From contig OX365948.1 in NCBI GenBank assembly GCA_947247005.1, positions 37,638,601 through 37,702,600 of the forward strand: a stretch of DNA of 64,000 nt. The letters run 5' to 3'. A model generated the notes under the pieces. That model worked only from the letters and a program-made list of their open reading frames with translations. It did not search any database and was not told where the DNA came from. Positions 48,154 to 60,863 of the stretch are shown here, one piece after another. Numbering within the stretch: the first letter of the stretch is position 1; the number at the start of each line of letters is the position of its first letter. Made by a program: the position numbers and the translations under genes. The stretch comes from Spisula solida. Taxonomy: Eukaryota; Mollusca; Bivalvia; Venerida; Mactridae.

Positions 48154-48408
48154 TACCGCCTCCTCGATAGCCAAATGGTTGAGCGTTCGCTTCGAGTGCG
48201 GGAGGTCACGGGCCGCGTCATACCAATGACGAAATAAAAATGGTACCAGGAATTCCCTTGCTAGATGCTCAGCATAAAAGGGAAACTTGCTTCTCTTCTC
48301 TCATACCCTCGTGTCGATTGATAACATCAGGAATGAGGTGTCGATAGTGATTAATATAAGTTTGAAAAACATGTTTCACAATCGACCTTAAATAAATTAG
48401 TATAAACT
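48154..48408 (+). mobile_element. Full-length SINE, family B, with target duplication
   Basis: The tRNA-like head has a box A region (TAGCCAAATGGTTGAGCG); the box B region is shortened to ACGGGCCGCG by an internal deletion. The body includes GGTACCAGGAATTCCC and AGCATAAAAGGGAAACT and ends ATAAATTAGTATAAACT. The 12-base AACAAACGCAAA directly flanks it at 48142-48153 and 48409-48420, which shows an intact retrotransposition event. Confidence 0.9.
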
Positions 48409-48420
48409 AACAAACGCAAA

Positions 48421-50288
48421 CATGATGTGCTGGGTTATCAGAGTCCTATAACAAAACGGGTCTCTGTGTTTATCCGTATATCATCTCAGAGTTTTCGTAT
48501 AAAGACTATATATTACCTCTTGTTAAACTGTGTTTAAAATAAACGAAATAAAGTAGAGCACTTGTTTTACTTACAATATTGAGTGTAAACCGCATTTAAA
48601 GCATAAAAAGCCTTCGCACGGATGATGCACTTCTGATTGAGAGGGGGGAAATACAACCACTGATGCATCAAGTGATGCAAGCAAGACTTTAGTGTAAACA
48701 GTTGTTTGGGAATCCGCTGTCTCATCATCCTGACCTTCATACAAACAACAATGTGTTAAACAACAGCTACTGTATTGTTTATGGTGTACCGTGTTCCAAT
48801 TCATCACCTATTTTCACACGTGCTGAATTTAAATTCAGAAAATGTAACCAAATAAACATCTTTATAGTGTATACGTGGTTAAGTGGCGACGAGGAAATAT
48901 TGGCGATTTTCGCGATTTTATTTAATTAGCTTATATTTTCTCTAGCGTAAACGTTGGCCTACAAAGAACTCTATCGAGGAATATATAATACATTGTAGCC
49001 ATTTTTCCAACACCAACTGTTTGAACTTCAAAGTTCGCTAACTTCTTGACCCGTGTAAATATCAAGGTTTACATTAATGTACCTTACATCTATGCGACAC
49101 CAAGATTTCACAACGTCAGGATTGCGCAATCAGTGCGCAACCGTTCACCTTACTGTCACTGAATTGTCATTTATGCCGCTCAACCTCTACCATTGTTCGT
49201 GCTAAAGTTGTTCGGAATCGATTGCGATAAGTTCACCTTGTGCGCATGTCAGTCCCTGGTTGTTGGTCATCGACAGTATCGCCTATATATGGCCTAAGTG
49301 GCGGTACATGCTTCGAATAATATGGCTTCATATACAATGTACCAGAACCAGTATGCAAAGGCAAAGATCATACACAAATGGATAGGCATGTCTAAAAAGA
49401 GCCGAATTATGACTTGAAGACCCATAATGCATTGCGCGCTTCGGTAATTATCGGCCAAGTCAAAATGGCGGCTCTTATAGGAAATTTAGCTAAGTGTCAT
49501 TTCCATTCTCTCGTATTCTTTGGCAAAGGCAATTATTATTTTATTATTATGTCTGAATGTAAGTAAACATATCTGAATCGAGGTGCAGGAATAAATGTTA
49601 ATGAAAACGATGAATGAGTATGCAAATTTCAGTTAAACTATAATGTTATTTACAGTCGATTTTATAGAATGTTATGCAAAATATTACCCTATGCTCAATG
49701 CTCTCATACCCATGCGGCGATTGATAACATCAGGAGTGAGGTGTTCCGGGTGATTAATATAAGTTGGAAAAGCTGGTTTCACAATCGACTATAAATAAAT
49801 TAGTATCAACTATAGTGGAGGCGGATGGTCCTGTTGAAGGCGTCATATAATACTCAATGGCTTCTTTTTTCTATATTGGCATGTACGGCCTACGTTCAAA
49901 CAACACCACAACTTCAGTGTGGCGTCAGTAAGTAAGACACCATCATGTTAACCGTTTATGTTTGTAACAACGCCCGGCTTTAGACGACAATAAACGTAAA
50001 TAAGCATATAGAGACCCTCCGAAAATGAAAAAACACAGGAACTTGCATAATTTTAAAAAATGAAAAAAGAATTTGGAAAAAAATTATTATTTTCTGTAGA
50101 TTGATAGCACGGTAGGCCAAGTGAAAAAAATGTTCGGTTTTGTAGACAACATATAATAACAAATTATGTGGTGTATAGCTTTTTTATTTATCGTCATCAC
50201 CAGGTAATCCCATGTGAATGACGCCGCCGGATGATTGGTAACTTGTCTTTTTATATGCACGAGTGTGACAATGTTTGTAAGAAGTATT
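48421..50288. other. Gene-free stretch with a SINE tail
   Basis: No gene recognised. The only feature is the 3' fragment of SINE family B at 49697-49810, listed separately. Confidence 0.35.
49697..49810 (+). mobile_element. 3' fragment of SINE family B
   Basis: It matches the last 115 bases of the copies at 48154 and 62533 (TTGATAACATCAGGAGTGAG, then GATTAATATAAGTTGGAAAA). The head is missing, as expected of 5'-truncated retrotransposition. Confidence 0.8.
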
Positions 50289-50667
50289 CCAGGGCCCGAA
50301 ATCACAACCAATACTTACACTCAGCACTCAAATATTAAAAATGTAATATAACGAGCCCTTATTTTTCCTAGATTGCAAATCTAGATGAGGAAAATGTATA
50401 GAATTGTTGTAAGAGTATTGAAAATAACATTAATTTTGATACATCTTTTTGTCATTGTGTACTATTTATGAGGAATATACATGTATGTAAGTATTGAATA
50501 CTCTTAATTACACGATGAAGTAAGCCAAAAATAATAGTTAGTACCTATTTAACATAACAACAACTTCTTACTCTCAAAAAATGTCCATATAAACCTCAAA
50601 ACAGTGAATTTCAAGATTTGAGTGCAGAGTGCTGAGTGTAAGTATTGGTTGTAATCCCGGCTCCTGG
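50289..50667. mobile_element. MITE 'CCAATACTTACACTCA' family, copy 1
   Basis: The left end has ACAACCAATACTTACACTCA and the right end TGAGTGTAAGTATTGGTTGT, inverted over about 45 bases, with outer CCAGG/CCTGG. An inner CTAGATT...AATCTAG hairpin is shared with the copy at 53492. Confidence 0.85.
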
Positions 50668-50909
50668 TTTTTTAAACTAGCACAATACAACAGGACCACG
50701 AATCGGGTCAATCTATCAGTGTTTAAAAGAAAATAGAATCTCAATATTGTTTCTTGTATAGTGTTTGAACAGACAGTATGCCTCAAAATGCAAGACGTGA
50801 CAAAACAGTGCTTTGGAAAAATGCACGTTGTTTATTCCTGGGTTTATGCTCTTAAAAACGAGTTCACTAATGTTATCATCTTCACGGTCTCTGTAAAACT
50901 GAAGCTTCA

Positions 50910-51161
50910 GGCCCCTATCTCCCGAAGCATCTCAAGTAGAAAACTCAGCTCAGATTGAGATTTTGCTCAAATCAGAGTCTGAATTGTTGATAGATCTGAA
51001 GTTTGAGCTCTTGAAATTTGACTGTAATAAACTCAGAATGATGTTTCTGTGTTGTGATACCAAGTTTGAGCCCAGACTCTCATAGAAATTACCTCAATGA
51101 CACATGGCACTATTTGAGATGAGATTTAGCTCAAATTGAGATGCTTCGGTGGTTCGGGGCC
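50910..51161. mobile_element. MITE of the 34822 family, copy 2
   Basis: Left GGCCCCTATCTCCCGAAGC and a right inverse with a few substitutions. The inner CTCAGATTGAGATTTTGCTC matches copy 1. About 250 bp, non-coding. Confidence 0.85.
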
Positions 51162-52014
51162 TGGTCACAGCTCGTACGTACCCCGTGTGATCTTCCGTAC
51201 GAAATTTGTATGGACATCGCACACAAGTCGTGCGGAGCTTGGCTGTACTTAGTACGGTGTTTGTATGTTCGTATGACTATAGCAGGGCGCTGTGTCTTGT
51301 CCTAATGGTGAGTGCACGGTGTCCGCGCGAGTCGCTTGTGATAATAGTTTGAGCATCAGTAGCTATCGCAGCCTTCAGAATCCGCATGCATCTCGTACGA
51401 GTGTGATTGGTGGATAGTAAACATTTCACCAAATTCCTTTACAAGTTATAAAAACCGTACGAAGCTCGCATGTGTCTACGGCGTTTTTTTTTTTTTGTGT
51501 GCCAAACTACTACGACTGCAAATCTGCTCGCACGGTTCTCGTAGGGTTTACGTATGTGTCTTTGGTAGTAGTCGTCATAATAAAATGCATATAACAATAA
51601 AACACAACCAGACTGCCATTGGATAGCTTTAAAGCATTTATTACCAAACTGATTTCATAAATACATGTTGGATTTCTAATCTCTTCTTGAAATGAGAAAA
51701 TGCTTGATCTCATCATGACTTTTTGCGAGCATCTAAATTTCTGGTTTGCATTGATAGTTACATGGTGATGTTATATATTGAATAAAATGTCCAAATGTTA
51801 GCTTTCTATTGGTATATGAAAACATCAGATGAGATCAAGCATTTTCTCATGGCATTCGGTTGTAATGGGGTCAGATATTATGAAACACCATGTACATACA
51901 ATAAAATCTCATTATAAGACCACTATTGGTCCCCCATCACAGGCATTCTTATTCAGTTATTATTTAATATGAATGATTAGTAAAGAATAAACATTAAAAT
52001 ATTATTTCAAGAGC
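51162..52014. other. Gene-free stretch
   Basis: No gene recognised. Between 51170 and 51540 CG-containing words such as CGTACG and GTACGAAG are unusually frequent for this AT-rich window. Repeat-derived sequence is possible, but no ends were found. Confidence 0.35.
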
Positions 52015-52112
52015 TTGAACTTCAGATCTATCTCAAATTCAGACTCTAATTTGAGCAAAATCTCAATTTGTGCCGAGATTTGTACTTGGGATGCTTAGGG
52101 AGATCGCGGCTA
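52015..52112. mobile_element. MITE fragment, 34822 family
   Basis: Only the right half is recognisable: TTTGAGCAAAATCTCAATTT, then GGGATGCTTAGGGAGATCG. Confidence 0.6.
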
Positions 52113-53491
52113 CTGCATGGAGTAGGTATTCGTAGATTCGTGGTCGTTAGGTGAGCTTTTTTCCGAATGTTTAACATAGACTTTCAAACATGTTTTCATC
52201 TTGTAATAATACATCATGACGATTTCAAATGGTATACAAAATAATGTATCAATCGTACGGCCGATGCCAAAAATGTGTGTTTCCGGTAAATTAATTAAAA
52301 GTAAAGATTATGTATGTATATTATGTAGCTATGTCTCAAAATCTTTTTCTTTGTGATTCATGTGTACAAAGTAGAAGAGCAACTTCCATTTGAACAGTAT
52401 AAAATAGCAAAAGTATTAAATAATCAAAACGTAAAGCCTTACAGATGCGTTCACACTACAGAAGATGGACTACTACACAGATATTTGTCATTGTTCTTTT
52501 AATTTTCATAATTCATCGCTCACGTTTCTAACCAGACGTGCAGATGTTGTCAAACAATTAAATAACGCAATGTTTACAGCCATGAAATAATTGTTTTGAC
52601 ACAAGAAACTTCATGTTGTAAATAGTTATAATTGTTTCGTGACGGGAATCTTGTTGATAAATGCGGATTGTCTGTTGTTGGGGAATTATTTATGAAACTA
52701 TGACACAAGTAAACATTTTATCGTGATACCGTCAGGCGCGGATCCAGCATTTATTCTAAGGGGGTTCCGCCGCCCATCTATTTTCTGAGAAAGGGGTCCG
52801 ACCAACTATCTTGATCAGAGAGTCCTCCAGCAACATTTCTCGGTGGGTTGACCTGACCAGACTCTGAGCCATGAAAAACTAATCTCAATATAGACAGATC
52901 ATCACATTTTAATCATAATACAGGGAGGTCCGGACCCGGTGCCCTCTGGTGCCGCGTATGTGTATGCAGTTAGACGTAAACAAGAAATATTTGAGGATCT
53001 CATGGAAGATTGCCATTTATTATAATTGTCAAATGATTTTCCTCGTAAAATGAAGTCTTTATTATTATTATTATTATTATTATGAAATACATGGGGTCAT
53101 TTTGTCTTAGGGGGCTTACTTTCCTTCTACACGTGTATATCACCACGTGGCCTTTACGTGACAATAATTCATACAACACGCGCACTACTAGTATATTTCA
53201 TACATTGATTGACACGACAATTTTACATGCAATTTTGAGGATATTAGATGATTTTATTTGTCTTAAAAAAGATCCAACACGTTTGACTATAATGAACAAT
53301 GTACATGAATTATAATAATTGTGAGCATCAATAGGAAACACAACAACATTACACGTGATAAAAAAATGTATATAAAGGATCTATTACGCACATTTCCTAT
53401 CATTTGTTTAACAGAAAAAACTCGCATACATGTCGAATTTTCTGTTAGAAAGTCTCGTAAGCAAGTACATCCTCATACGTCAGTTAGCCAC
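52113..53491. other. Gene-free stretch
   Basis: No gene recognised. CAGGCGCGGATCCAGC at 52734 resembles one end of a hAT-type element, but the matching right end was not found. A (TTA)n tract lies at 53061-53082. Confidence 0.3.
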
Positions 53492-53906
53492 CTTGGCCCG
53501 GAGTTACAACCAATACTTACACTCAACACTCAAATATTGAAGATGAAATATAAAGAGCTTTTTTAACCTAGATTAAAAATCTAGATGAGGAGAATGTATA
53601 ATTTTTTATATGAGTGTCGAAAAAAAAACATTCGATGTATTTTCTTTGCCATTGTGTACTATTATAAAATTTGAATATGCGCGCCATGCTCAGCACTCTA
53701 TAAATTAGAAGACTAATAAATTACAATTAAAGCTGACAAAATGACTAAATTACACTAGGAAGTAAGCCAAAAATAACATGCAGTATCAATTCAACATTTT
53801 AACAACTTTTTGCGCTCAAAACATGTCGCTCATGAACCTCAGAGTGAATTTCAATATTTGAGGACTGGGTGCTGAGTGAAATATTGGTTGTAATTCGGGG
53901 TCCTGA
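53492..53906. mobile_element. MITE 'CCAATACTTACACTCA' family, copy 2
   Basis: Shares ACAACCAATACTTACACTCA and the inner TCTAGATGAGGAGAATGTAT region with copy 1. The right inverted end (GCTGAGTGAAATATTGGTTG) is diverged. Confidence 0.8.
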
Positions 53907-54130
53907 GAGAAACCGACACTGGTGGTGAGAAATGATAAGCACAGCCTCCTGACGTTTCAAACTCCAAAAGCAGTTAACCCCTAGGTATCCTAGTGGCTAT
54001 TGCGTAGATGTTTTTAGACATTTGTGGCGAGTTTTCGTTAAGACGAATCATTTTCCGTGACATCGACTAATTCGAGAAAACGGGAGTCGATTATACATGT
54101 TCATGTATCCTTCTTTCCTATGGTTTCATC

Positions 54131-54698
54131 CTTTCCTATGGTTTCAGCCACCCCCTTATTTTGAAAAATATAGCCCAAAGAGTGGAAATTTTTACTCCAG
54201 TATGTGGATTGCATGAAAAAACTAGGATACACTTCCCAATATTGTTCATGAATCAATTTTTATGAAATTAAGCCGTTTTAAGTGATTTTGTAACAAAAAG
54301 TAGAAAAAATGTGACTTTTTTATGGGCCTCTTGAAAAAACAGGGTGTTTCACTCTCTGCGGTCATTGGGTGTAAATAAATTTATGTAAAACATTAGTTGA
54401 CATGTTGATGTACATTACCTAAAAATATTTCACTTTGAATCCTTCAAAAAATACAATTTCTTGGACGTTCAACTAGAGTGGCCAAAACCATAGGAAACAC
54501 TATAAAATTAAGACAAACCTACCCCTGGTCAGTTAAATAGCTATATGTTTACAAATAGACTACCCAGACCAAATAATTTGGTCAATTTGTTAAGATAAAA
54601 GACTAACTATTACACTTTAAACATTTTTCAAGCTTGCAAAAACATATTTTGGCAAACATAGGATGTTGATTCTTAAATGGCTGAAACCATAGGAAAAG
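54131..54698. mobile_element. TIR element, about 570 bp
   Basis: CTTTCCTATGGTTTCAGCCA (54131-54150) is inverted at about 54678-54697. A second copy of the left motif lies just outside at 54115-54129, and a third inverted one inside at 54483-54497. AT-rich, non-coding. Confidence 0.65.
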
Positions 54699-55564
54699 AG
54701 GATAATATGATAATCAACAGAAAAGATTTAACAGTATAATTATACATACAATAACGACATAAAATAAATGTGTTAGAAAAATAAATAATATATTATGCCC
54801 ATTTCCGATCACTCGTTCATATGAACAAAACGAAAAAAAATAGAGTATTACACAAACTTACAAACTACATTATGCAAATAGCCGCATCTGTTCATAAATG
54901 ATACTTGTAAGTTGGATAATCAATCAAAAAAATAAGTTAATAACACTGTTACATGGATTTTGTAACGAACACAGTAAAAAAATGCATGTGCTAGAGTGTA
55001 TGTTAATTAAGCGACATATCGAGAAACATTTATACTTAAAAAAGTTACATTGTTTATTAATAATAAATGCATTTATGAAGAAAACTGTGCATTTTTACAA
55101 AACTGTACGATAAAATTACACAAAGAGAAAAAAAACGACATGAATTTTAAAACGATCACTCAAATATTAAAAATGCTTATAAAATTAATAGCGTTACAAA
55201 TGATCACTTCGTATGTGTATGTCAATGTATTGTTGAAGTACAAATGGCAACTCCTTTATTTCGTACATCTGGATTTCTTATAGATCTGGTGTTTAATGTG
55301 TGTTGGTAAAATCAGTGGTTTTCAAAGTCGAGTATTACACAGCTACACTAGTATATATCATTGTAATAGAACGCTGCCCGACGCCATGTTACAAGCAGAG
55401 TATGTGCCGGTGTAATCAGGACCGGAGCATTATCACACAACCTAACACAGCCCACAAAGTATCACACCAACTATCCAAAAGAATGTGCAAATTAAATTCC
55501 CATCCCTTAGAGTTCCTACGTCCTTCTTAGATGTATCACCAATCATCCAGTTCTGGATTAAGTC
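54699..55564. other. AT-rich gene-free stretch
   Basis: Open frames here are short, Lys/Leu/Ile-rich and lack splice or homology support. No gene is called. Confidence 0.3.
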
Positions 55565-55613
55565 TTATACACCTCCAAGCGCAAACAGTATCACTCCAAT
55601 CAGACTGTTCATT
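55565..55613 (-). CDS. Possible last exon of the EGF-like gene (GPI-type tail)
   Basis: If the donor at 55695 is used, an acceptor (ATGTTAG) 82 bases on leads in phase to MNSLIGVILFALGGV and a stop. This short hydrophobic C-terminus after a Ser/Thr-rich stalk is the layout of a GPI-anchor signal. The acceptor lacks a good pyrimidine tract and the intron is short, so this is tentative. Confidence 0.3.
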
Positions 55614-55691
55614 CTAACATCGCTACATCACCTTTGGCAGACCCCACAACAAATATGTACCCTGCTGCAACGTATGGGTGAAAGATTTCAC

Positions 55692-56207
55692 TCACGTCGG
55701 TGTCGGACTTGTGGAAGATAGTATCTTCAGAAGAGACACCTTGCTCGGTTCAGTTCTTTGCGAGACGGACGAACGGTCCGTAGGGGTGGTAGTTGATTCT
55801 CCGCCGCTAACAGCATCATTCTGCAATGAAGGGCTGCGTTTTTGTGTTGTTAATTCTTTTACCGTATGGTATGCCGTACTCAATGTCCGTTCTATCGCTG
55901 TCGTTATGGCCACTGACAATGTTGTGGCGTCCGGAATTACCTTCACCCCACAATAATATCCAGTATATCCTTTAGCACATTTACACCTCAGCGAACAATC
56001 GTTTACAATTTCACAGGTCTCAGTTCCGTTCTTGTAACACAATTTTGATAGAAAAGCATAAGGGCAAGATGGGTTAACTGACGACGTTCCTGACTTTGCA
56101 ACTAGTTTACAACTAAAACGATTTATGTCATTTTGGCCGTCAACTCTCACGAAAATGAGAAATAATCCGACACATACTATTATAGTCGCCGTAGTCAGAA
56201 TGTTCAT
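55692..56207 (-). CDS. Secreted EGF-like protein with Ser/Thr-rich stalk
   Basis: From the ATG at 56207 the product starts with a signal peptide (ILTTATIIVCVGLFLIFV, cleavage near VDGQ). A cysteine-rich region of eight Cys follows, ending in the EGF signature CKCAKGYTGYYC, then a long Ser/Thr/Pro-rich segment likely to be O-glycosylated. Two NGT/NDC-type sites include a possible N-glycosylation sequon (KNGTET). The frame stops at 55692 (TGA), but that TGA lies within a perfect donor (CCGAC|GTGAGT at 55696/55695), so the exon probably splices on. The role is unknown; a cell-surface or mucus-type glycoprotein is the likely class. Confidence 0.65.
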   Translation of the reverse strand: MNILTTATIIVCVGLFLIFVRVDGQNDINRFSCKLVAKSGTSSVNPSCPYAFLSKLCYKNGTETCEIVNDCSLRCKCAKGYTGYYCGVKVIPDATTLSVAITTAIERTLSTAYHTVKELTTQKRSPSLQNDAVSGGESTTTPTDRSSVSQRTEPSKVSLLKILSSTSPTPT

Positions 56208-57498
56208 TTTGTTTTGATTAGTGAATAACAAACGTGTGTATAATTAATTTACGTTGTTGACTGTACTTGTAAACTTTCTGTCTGAAAATGAGTTGACAGT
56301 TTATTAATGTATAGTTTTTAATCTATTTTTCTACGCAAATCCTATCAAAAACTTATCAATCTTGGTATAAACATACGTATATGTGTCAATACCTCAATTT
56401 GCGTAATCTATGCGTTCTACTCCAACCATAAAACGCTCCTTAACGTACGCAGCCAGTGGTTGTCAATTAAACGACTCGGTGAAACAATTGCTCCTTATAT
56501 ACGCACGTCTTGTTGGTGACTCGGTTAATGCGGGCGGATGGTACGCGTACATTTATTATTATTTGATCGTTCTAAACCGACATCGACCTGACATAACGAC
56601 ACAATCCGGATTAATTAATCATTGCTTAGTGGTTTGTTTTCAACTGCGGTTTTAAAATCAAATACGATGAATGAAGTTTGAAACAATAACTTATTTATAT
56701 GTATATTATTCATTTGATGTGCAGCCATTCAGAACGTAGTTAAAAACGTTGAGTTTTATTGTCATTTATTGCATAGATCAAGTGAGTTTTATTGTCATTT
56801 ATTGCATAGATCAAGTTAAGTTTTGGGCGTTCCTATGTTCAGATTGCAACTATTTGGAGAAGCATCTGAAATTCCTCAGTACGGTGCCCTGTAAGGAACA
56901 TGCGACACTCAGTTTCAGAATATGATATTTTTTATTTATAAAGGGTTAATACTATTTCGAAACGAATAGAAATTTCGTATTGGACGGAACAGGTCATCAT
57001 TCTGTCGGAATAAATAAATGTCGAAATAAAATTTAAAAATAAACCATTGTAGCGGTGTCGGATGTCACTACAGGGACATCGTATTGTGTAAGTTAATTGT
57101 AATTGTCTTGGTAATGATTACAGCAATCATGAATGAGGAAATACACATACATACATAATTGTATTCATCACAATCGCACCAATTGGTGCATTTTATGTAG
57201 CTTAAATAGATTAATTTATTAGTCTGATTAGTATTAATTGAGTAAGTTGGATAATAGTGGTGTCACGTGAAGACAACTGCATTGTAAAATACAGAACAGT
57301 ACATTATCTACTGGTAAGGTACCTGCAGCTAAAAGGCTTTCTTATAATCCCAACATCAGTGGTCAAAGATGACCGAGTCCGTGGCATGCATGTGAAGATA
57401 AGTAACACATTGATGACTGTCCTCGATGGTCGAGTTGTAAGCGAGCTAGACTATCCGCCTCGATTGTATACCAGAAGTCGTTTAAGATGATACTGATT
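56208..57498. other. Gene-free stretch
   Basis: No gene recognised. A 33-bp unit is perfectly duplicated in tandem at 56750-56815 (TGAGTTTTATTGTCATTTAT...). The near side of the stretch would carry the promoter of the EGF-like gene. Confidence 0.35.
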
Positions 57499-58206
57499 TC
57501 ACTCCCGGGCCGCTGCTTGACATTCGGCATATTACAGGAAAGTTCCATGTTCACCGGTTGACCCGTGACTGGGAGTCGGGCTGCTGCTTGACACTCGGCA
57601 TATTAGAGGAAAGTTTCATGGTCACCGGTTGACCCGTGACTGGGAGTTGGTCCGCTGCTTGACACTCGGCATATTAGAGGAAAGTTCCATGTTCACTGGT
57701 TGACCCGTGACTTGGAGTCGGGCCGCTGCTTGACACTCGGCGTATTAGAGGAAAGTTCCATGTTCATCGGTTGACTCGTGACTGGGAGTCGGGCCGCTGC
57801 TTGACACTCGGCATATTAGAGGAAAGTTTCATGTTCACCGGTTGACCCGTGACTTGGAGTCGGGCCGCTGCTTGACACTCGGCGTATTAGAGGAAAGTTC
57901 CATGTTCACCGGTTGACCCGTGACTGGGAGTCGGGCCGCTGCTTGACACTCGGCATATTAGGGGAAAGTTCCATGTTCACCGGTTGACCCGTGACTGGGA
58001 GTCGGGCCGCTGCTTGACACTCGGCATATTAGAGGAAAGTTCCATGTTCACCGGTTGACCCGTGACTGGGAGTCGGGCCGCTGCTTGACAATCGGCATAT
58101 TAGAGGAAAGTTCCATGTTCACCGGTTGACCCGTGACTGGGAGTCGGGCCGCTGCTTGACACTCGGCATATTAGAGGAAAGTTCCATGTTAACTGGTTGA
58201 CCCGGT
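57499..58206. repeat. 71-bp tandem repeat, about 10 copies
   Basis: GGGCCGCTGCTTGACACTCG recurs every 71 bases (the TGGGAGTCGG phrase lies at 57570, 57641 and so on) with very low divergence, so the array is young or homogenised. Its GC content is well above the flanks. Confidence 0.95.
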
Positions 58207-60047
58207 GTCAGAATAATGTCGCCTTGTGATGTGTAATGTCAGGTTGTTATTTTCTCGTCACCTGGCTCTCGTTCCGTTTTAGTTTGACTGACTGACGCGG
58301 CAGACTTTCGGGACGGGGTGTCGTGTTTTCAGTGCTTTGTGTGTTTTTAATGTTTTCTGTGCTCGGCTGGTTAAGTTGAGTGCTGCCTTCCCTGTCTGAC
58401 TTAATGATAATCTTTTTGCAATGAACATTGTGCCATGTAGCCGCTACATCCAAACTGACAGCTGGTACCCCATTGCGGCCAGTATCTCATTTATCCAAAT
58501 TCCGCTATGGGTTGTAGATTACAGAGCTCATGGAGGCTTGTGGAAATATGTCCTAAAGCGAACAATTAAGCAACAGATGGAGTTATAAACTATGCCAGTC
58601 CACAGTTACACTTTACAAATTAAAGTTTGATTTGAACTTACCAATTTACGAAATATATTATAGAAATTTCTGATTGATTGTAACTTGTTTTGAGTGATTA
58701 ATTATAATTCATTCTAAGTATGTCCTTTGCAAACCTTGCGTCAAATCGTTTTCTCGTCAGTGTGGGTGGGCTGTTCAATTTGCCATTCCTTGGTCATATA
58801 TTCTCGTAATATCTATCATAAGATTATAATTATGAGTAATAACATTATAATGTTAATAATCATCTATGTTCAACCAGTCTATATCATATGTTAATTACTG
58901 GTTTGACATTTGTATGATCTTCTTTCAGTTAACATACAGGAACTTTTGCCCGATATGTCCTCGTGGGGGAGTGGGTGACCTTATAGGGCGTAGTAGTATT
59001 ATTCATAATTTATATTTTGAGTAACTTGTAAAGATGGGGGTGGAGACTTACTTGAACTTGTACATATTCAGGATATTGTTTCATTTGTTAAACGAACTTC
59101 AGTCATGACTCAGTGTCAATTTCACCGAATATTTTCTTTGCCGATTCATTCGATATGCGGAACAAACCGTTTTTCCCCGTATAGGCCTACCGACCGACCA
59201 ACCCTTAATATTTGCCGCGATTCTAATTCAAAGAGTTTGAATAATTAACTTTCAGATACTTCCTTCTTTAGAAAATAAAACCGATTCCCGCAGTCAGTTA
59301 TATAATACATTTATAACGGCTATGTTGACATAAACAATTTTGTTCGTCTGAAGCGCTCGGCTTGCTGAGGCTGGGCCATTCAGCTAGGGCATTCAGCTTG
59401 TTGAGACTTTGTCATTCGGTTTGAGCATTCAGCCTTTTTATTGCTGAAACTAGATCATTAAGATGAAATTACGGCATTCAATCTTCAATCTTAACTTTCG
59501 CCAGGAAGTCAACGACGTAATGGGCATGAAGTGAAGAACTTGTATCAAGGAAGTCTGAATAACGTAGCATATGACTCAATTTGACCACCAAATTTATATA
59601 TGGAAAACTAGCACATATTTTACAATGTCACAGATACACATTGGACTTTTATGGTTGATTAATTTATTTACGTTTATTTATAACCTAATTGGAAAAGGTG
59701 GCATGATTTTTTAAGAAATCGTCATAGTCAGGAAGTTGATGATGTCACAATGACACACCACGATAACGTGACGCTATCTAAGAACAATTAAATCGTGTTT
59801 AAACGTTACCTTCATGATTAATATGATAAGAAGCAAATAAAAAAGTAAGCGTACTACCAAATAAGTCAGGACTGGTGTAAATTTAGCCAATCATTAAACG
59901 ACATGCGTGAATGACGTTCGCATCATAATAAAAAATATAATACAACGGCTGTGCGTCATATATATACAACTATGGTCATTAGTACAGGTCCGTTTCATTG
60001 AACATGTAAGTATTTCATGCTTACACTATAAAATGACGCAGTGCGCA
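58207..60047. other. Gene-free stretch
   Basis: No gene, RNA or clear element recognised. Several short GCATTCAGC-type direct repeats occur near 59380-59450. Confidence 0.3.
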
Positions 60048-60052
60048 TAGAG

Positions 60053-60778
60053 CATGGGCGTAGGAGAAGGGGGGGGGGGGGGGCAGGGGGGGGCAGGCCC
60101 CCCCAATGTTAGGACAGGGGGGCCAACATATCGTTTGGCCCGCCAATAAATCAGACCATATTCATAACTTTCCGCCTAAAATAGTCTTGTAATAGGTTAT
60201 TTGCCTTTTATCCCTGGTTAAAAAGTATAAAATGTGAATTTTCGTGCTCGCTTCGCTCGCAAAATGATTTTAATCTATGAAATATGTTATCACATAACTG
60301 TTATAAATTGTAACATAAAGTTTGCACCAGCTCATATATTGCTTTTAAACTTTGTCATTGCTATGTTAAATTCCCTTACTATTAAAGCCACTTAAGTTAA
60401 CTCTCAGAATTCGGGCATTTGTGCAATACTTAGAAAAAATATTTACAAAATAAGGACTTAATTTTGATTGATCTTGTAACGAAACATGTCTTTTTAAATA
60501 CCAAATAATTATCTCAGAACGCACCAGATTGATCCAATGTTTTAAATGTATCAATGTAATAAAAATGATAGGATTCAATTTTATTACCCGGTATTTTGAC
60601 AAGGAAACAACTTAGTAGATATACCTTACCTTAGTGATTATAAACACAAACATTCACTATAGGTTATTAACACTGAATGTGACCCCCACATATCTAAAAA
60701 AAAAGTTTTAGCCCCCCCCCGTCCCAAATGTTTGCCCCCCCCCCCCCCCCCAATGTTGAAGACGCTCCTACGCCCATG
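60053..60778. mobile_element. TIR element with poly-G/poly-C subterminal runs
   Basis: Left CATGGGCGTAGGAG and right CTCCTACGCCCATG are inverted, and TAGAG flanks both sides (60048-60052 and 60779-60783), a likely 5-bp target duplication. Long G-runs follow the left end and C-runs precede the right end. The 726-bp interior is AT-rich with no transposase. Confidence 0.85.
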
Positions 60779-60863
60779 TAGAGATATGAAACATTCGCGC
60801 TATGTGAAATTTCATTTTTGAAATAATATGAAGCGACGTAGAGCGGAAAATATCGAAACAGTG

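Noticed and set aside
55485..55956. Plus-strand frames opposite the EGF-like gene
   Set aside because: They are antisense shadows; the minus-strand frame has a signal peptide and the EGF cysteine pattern.
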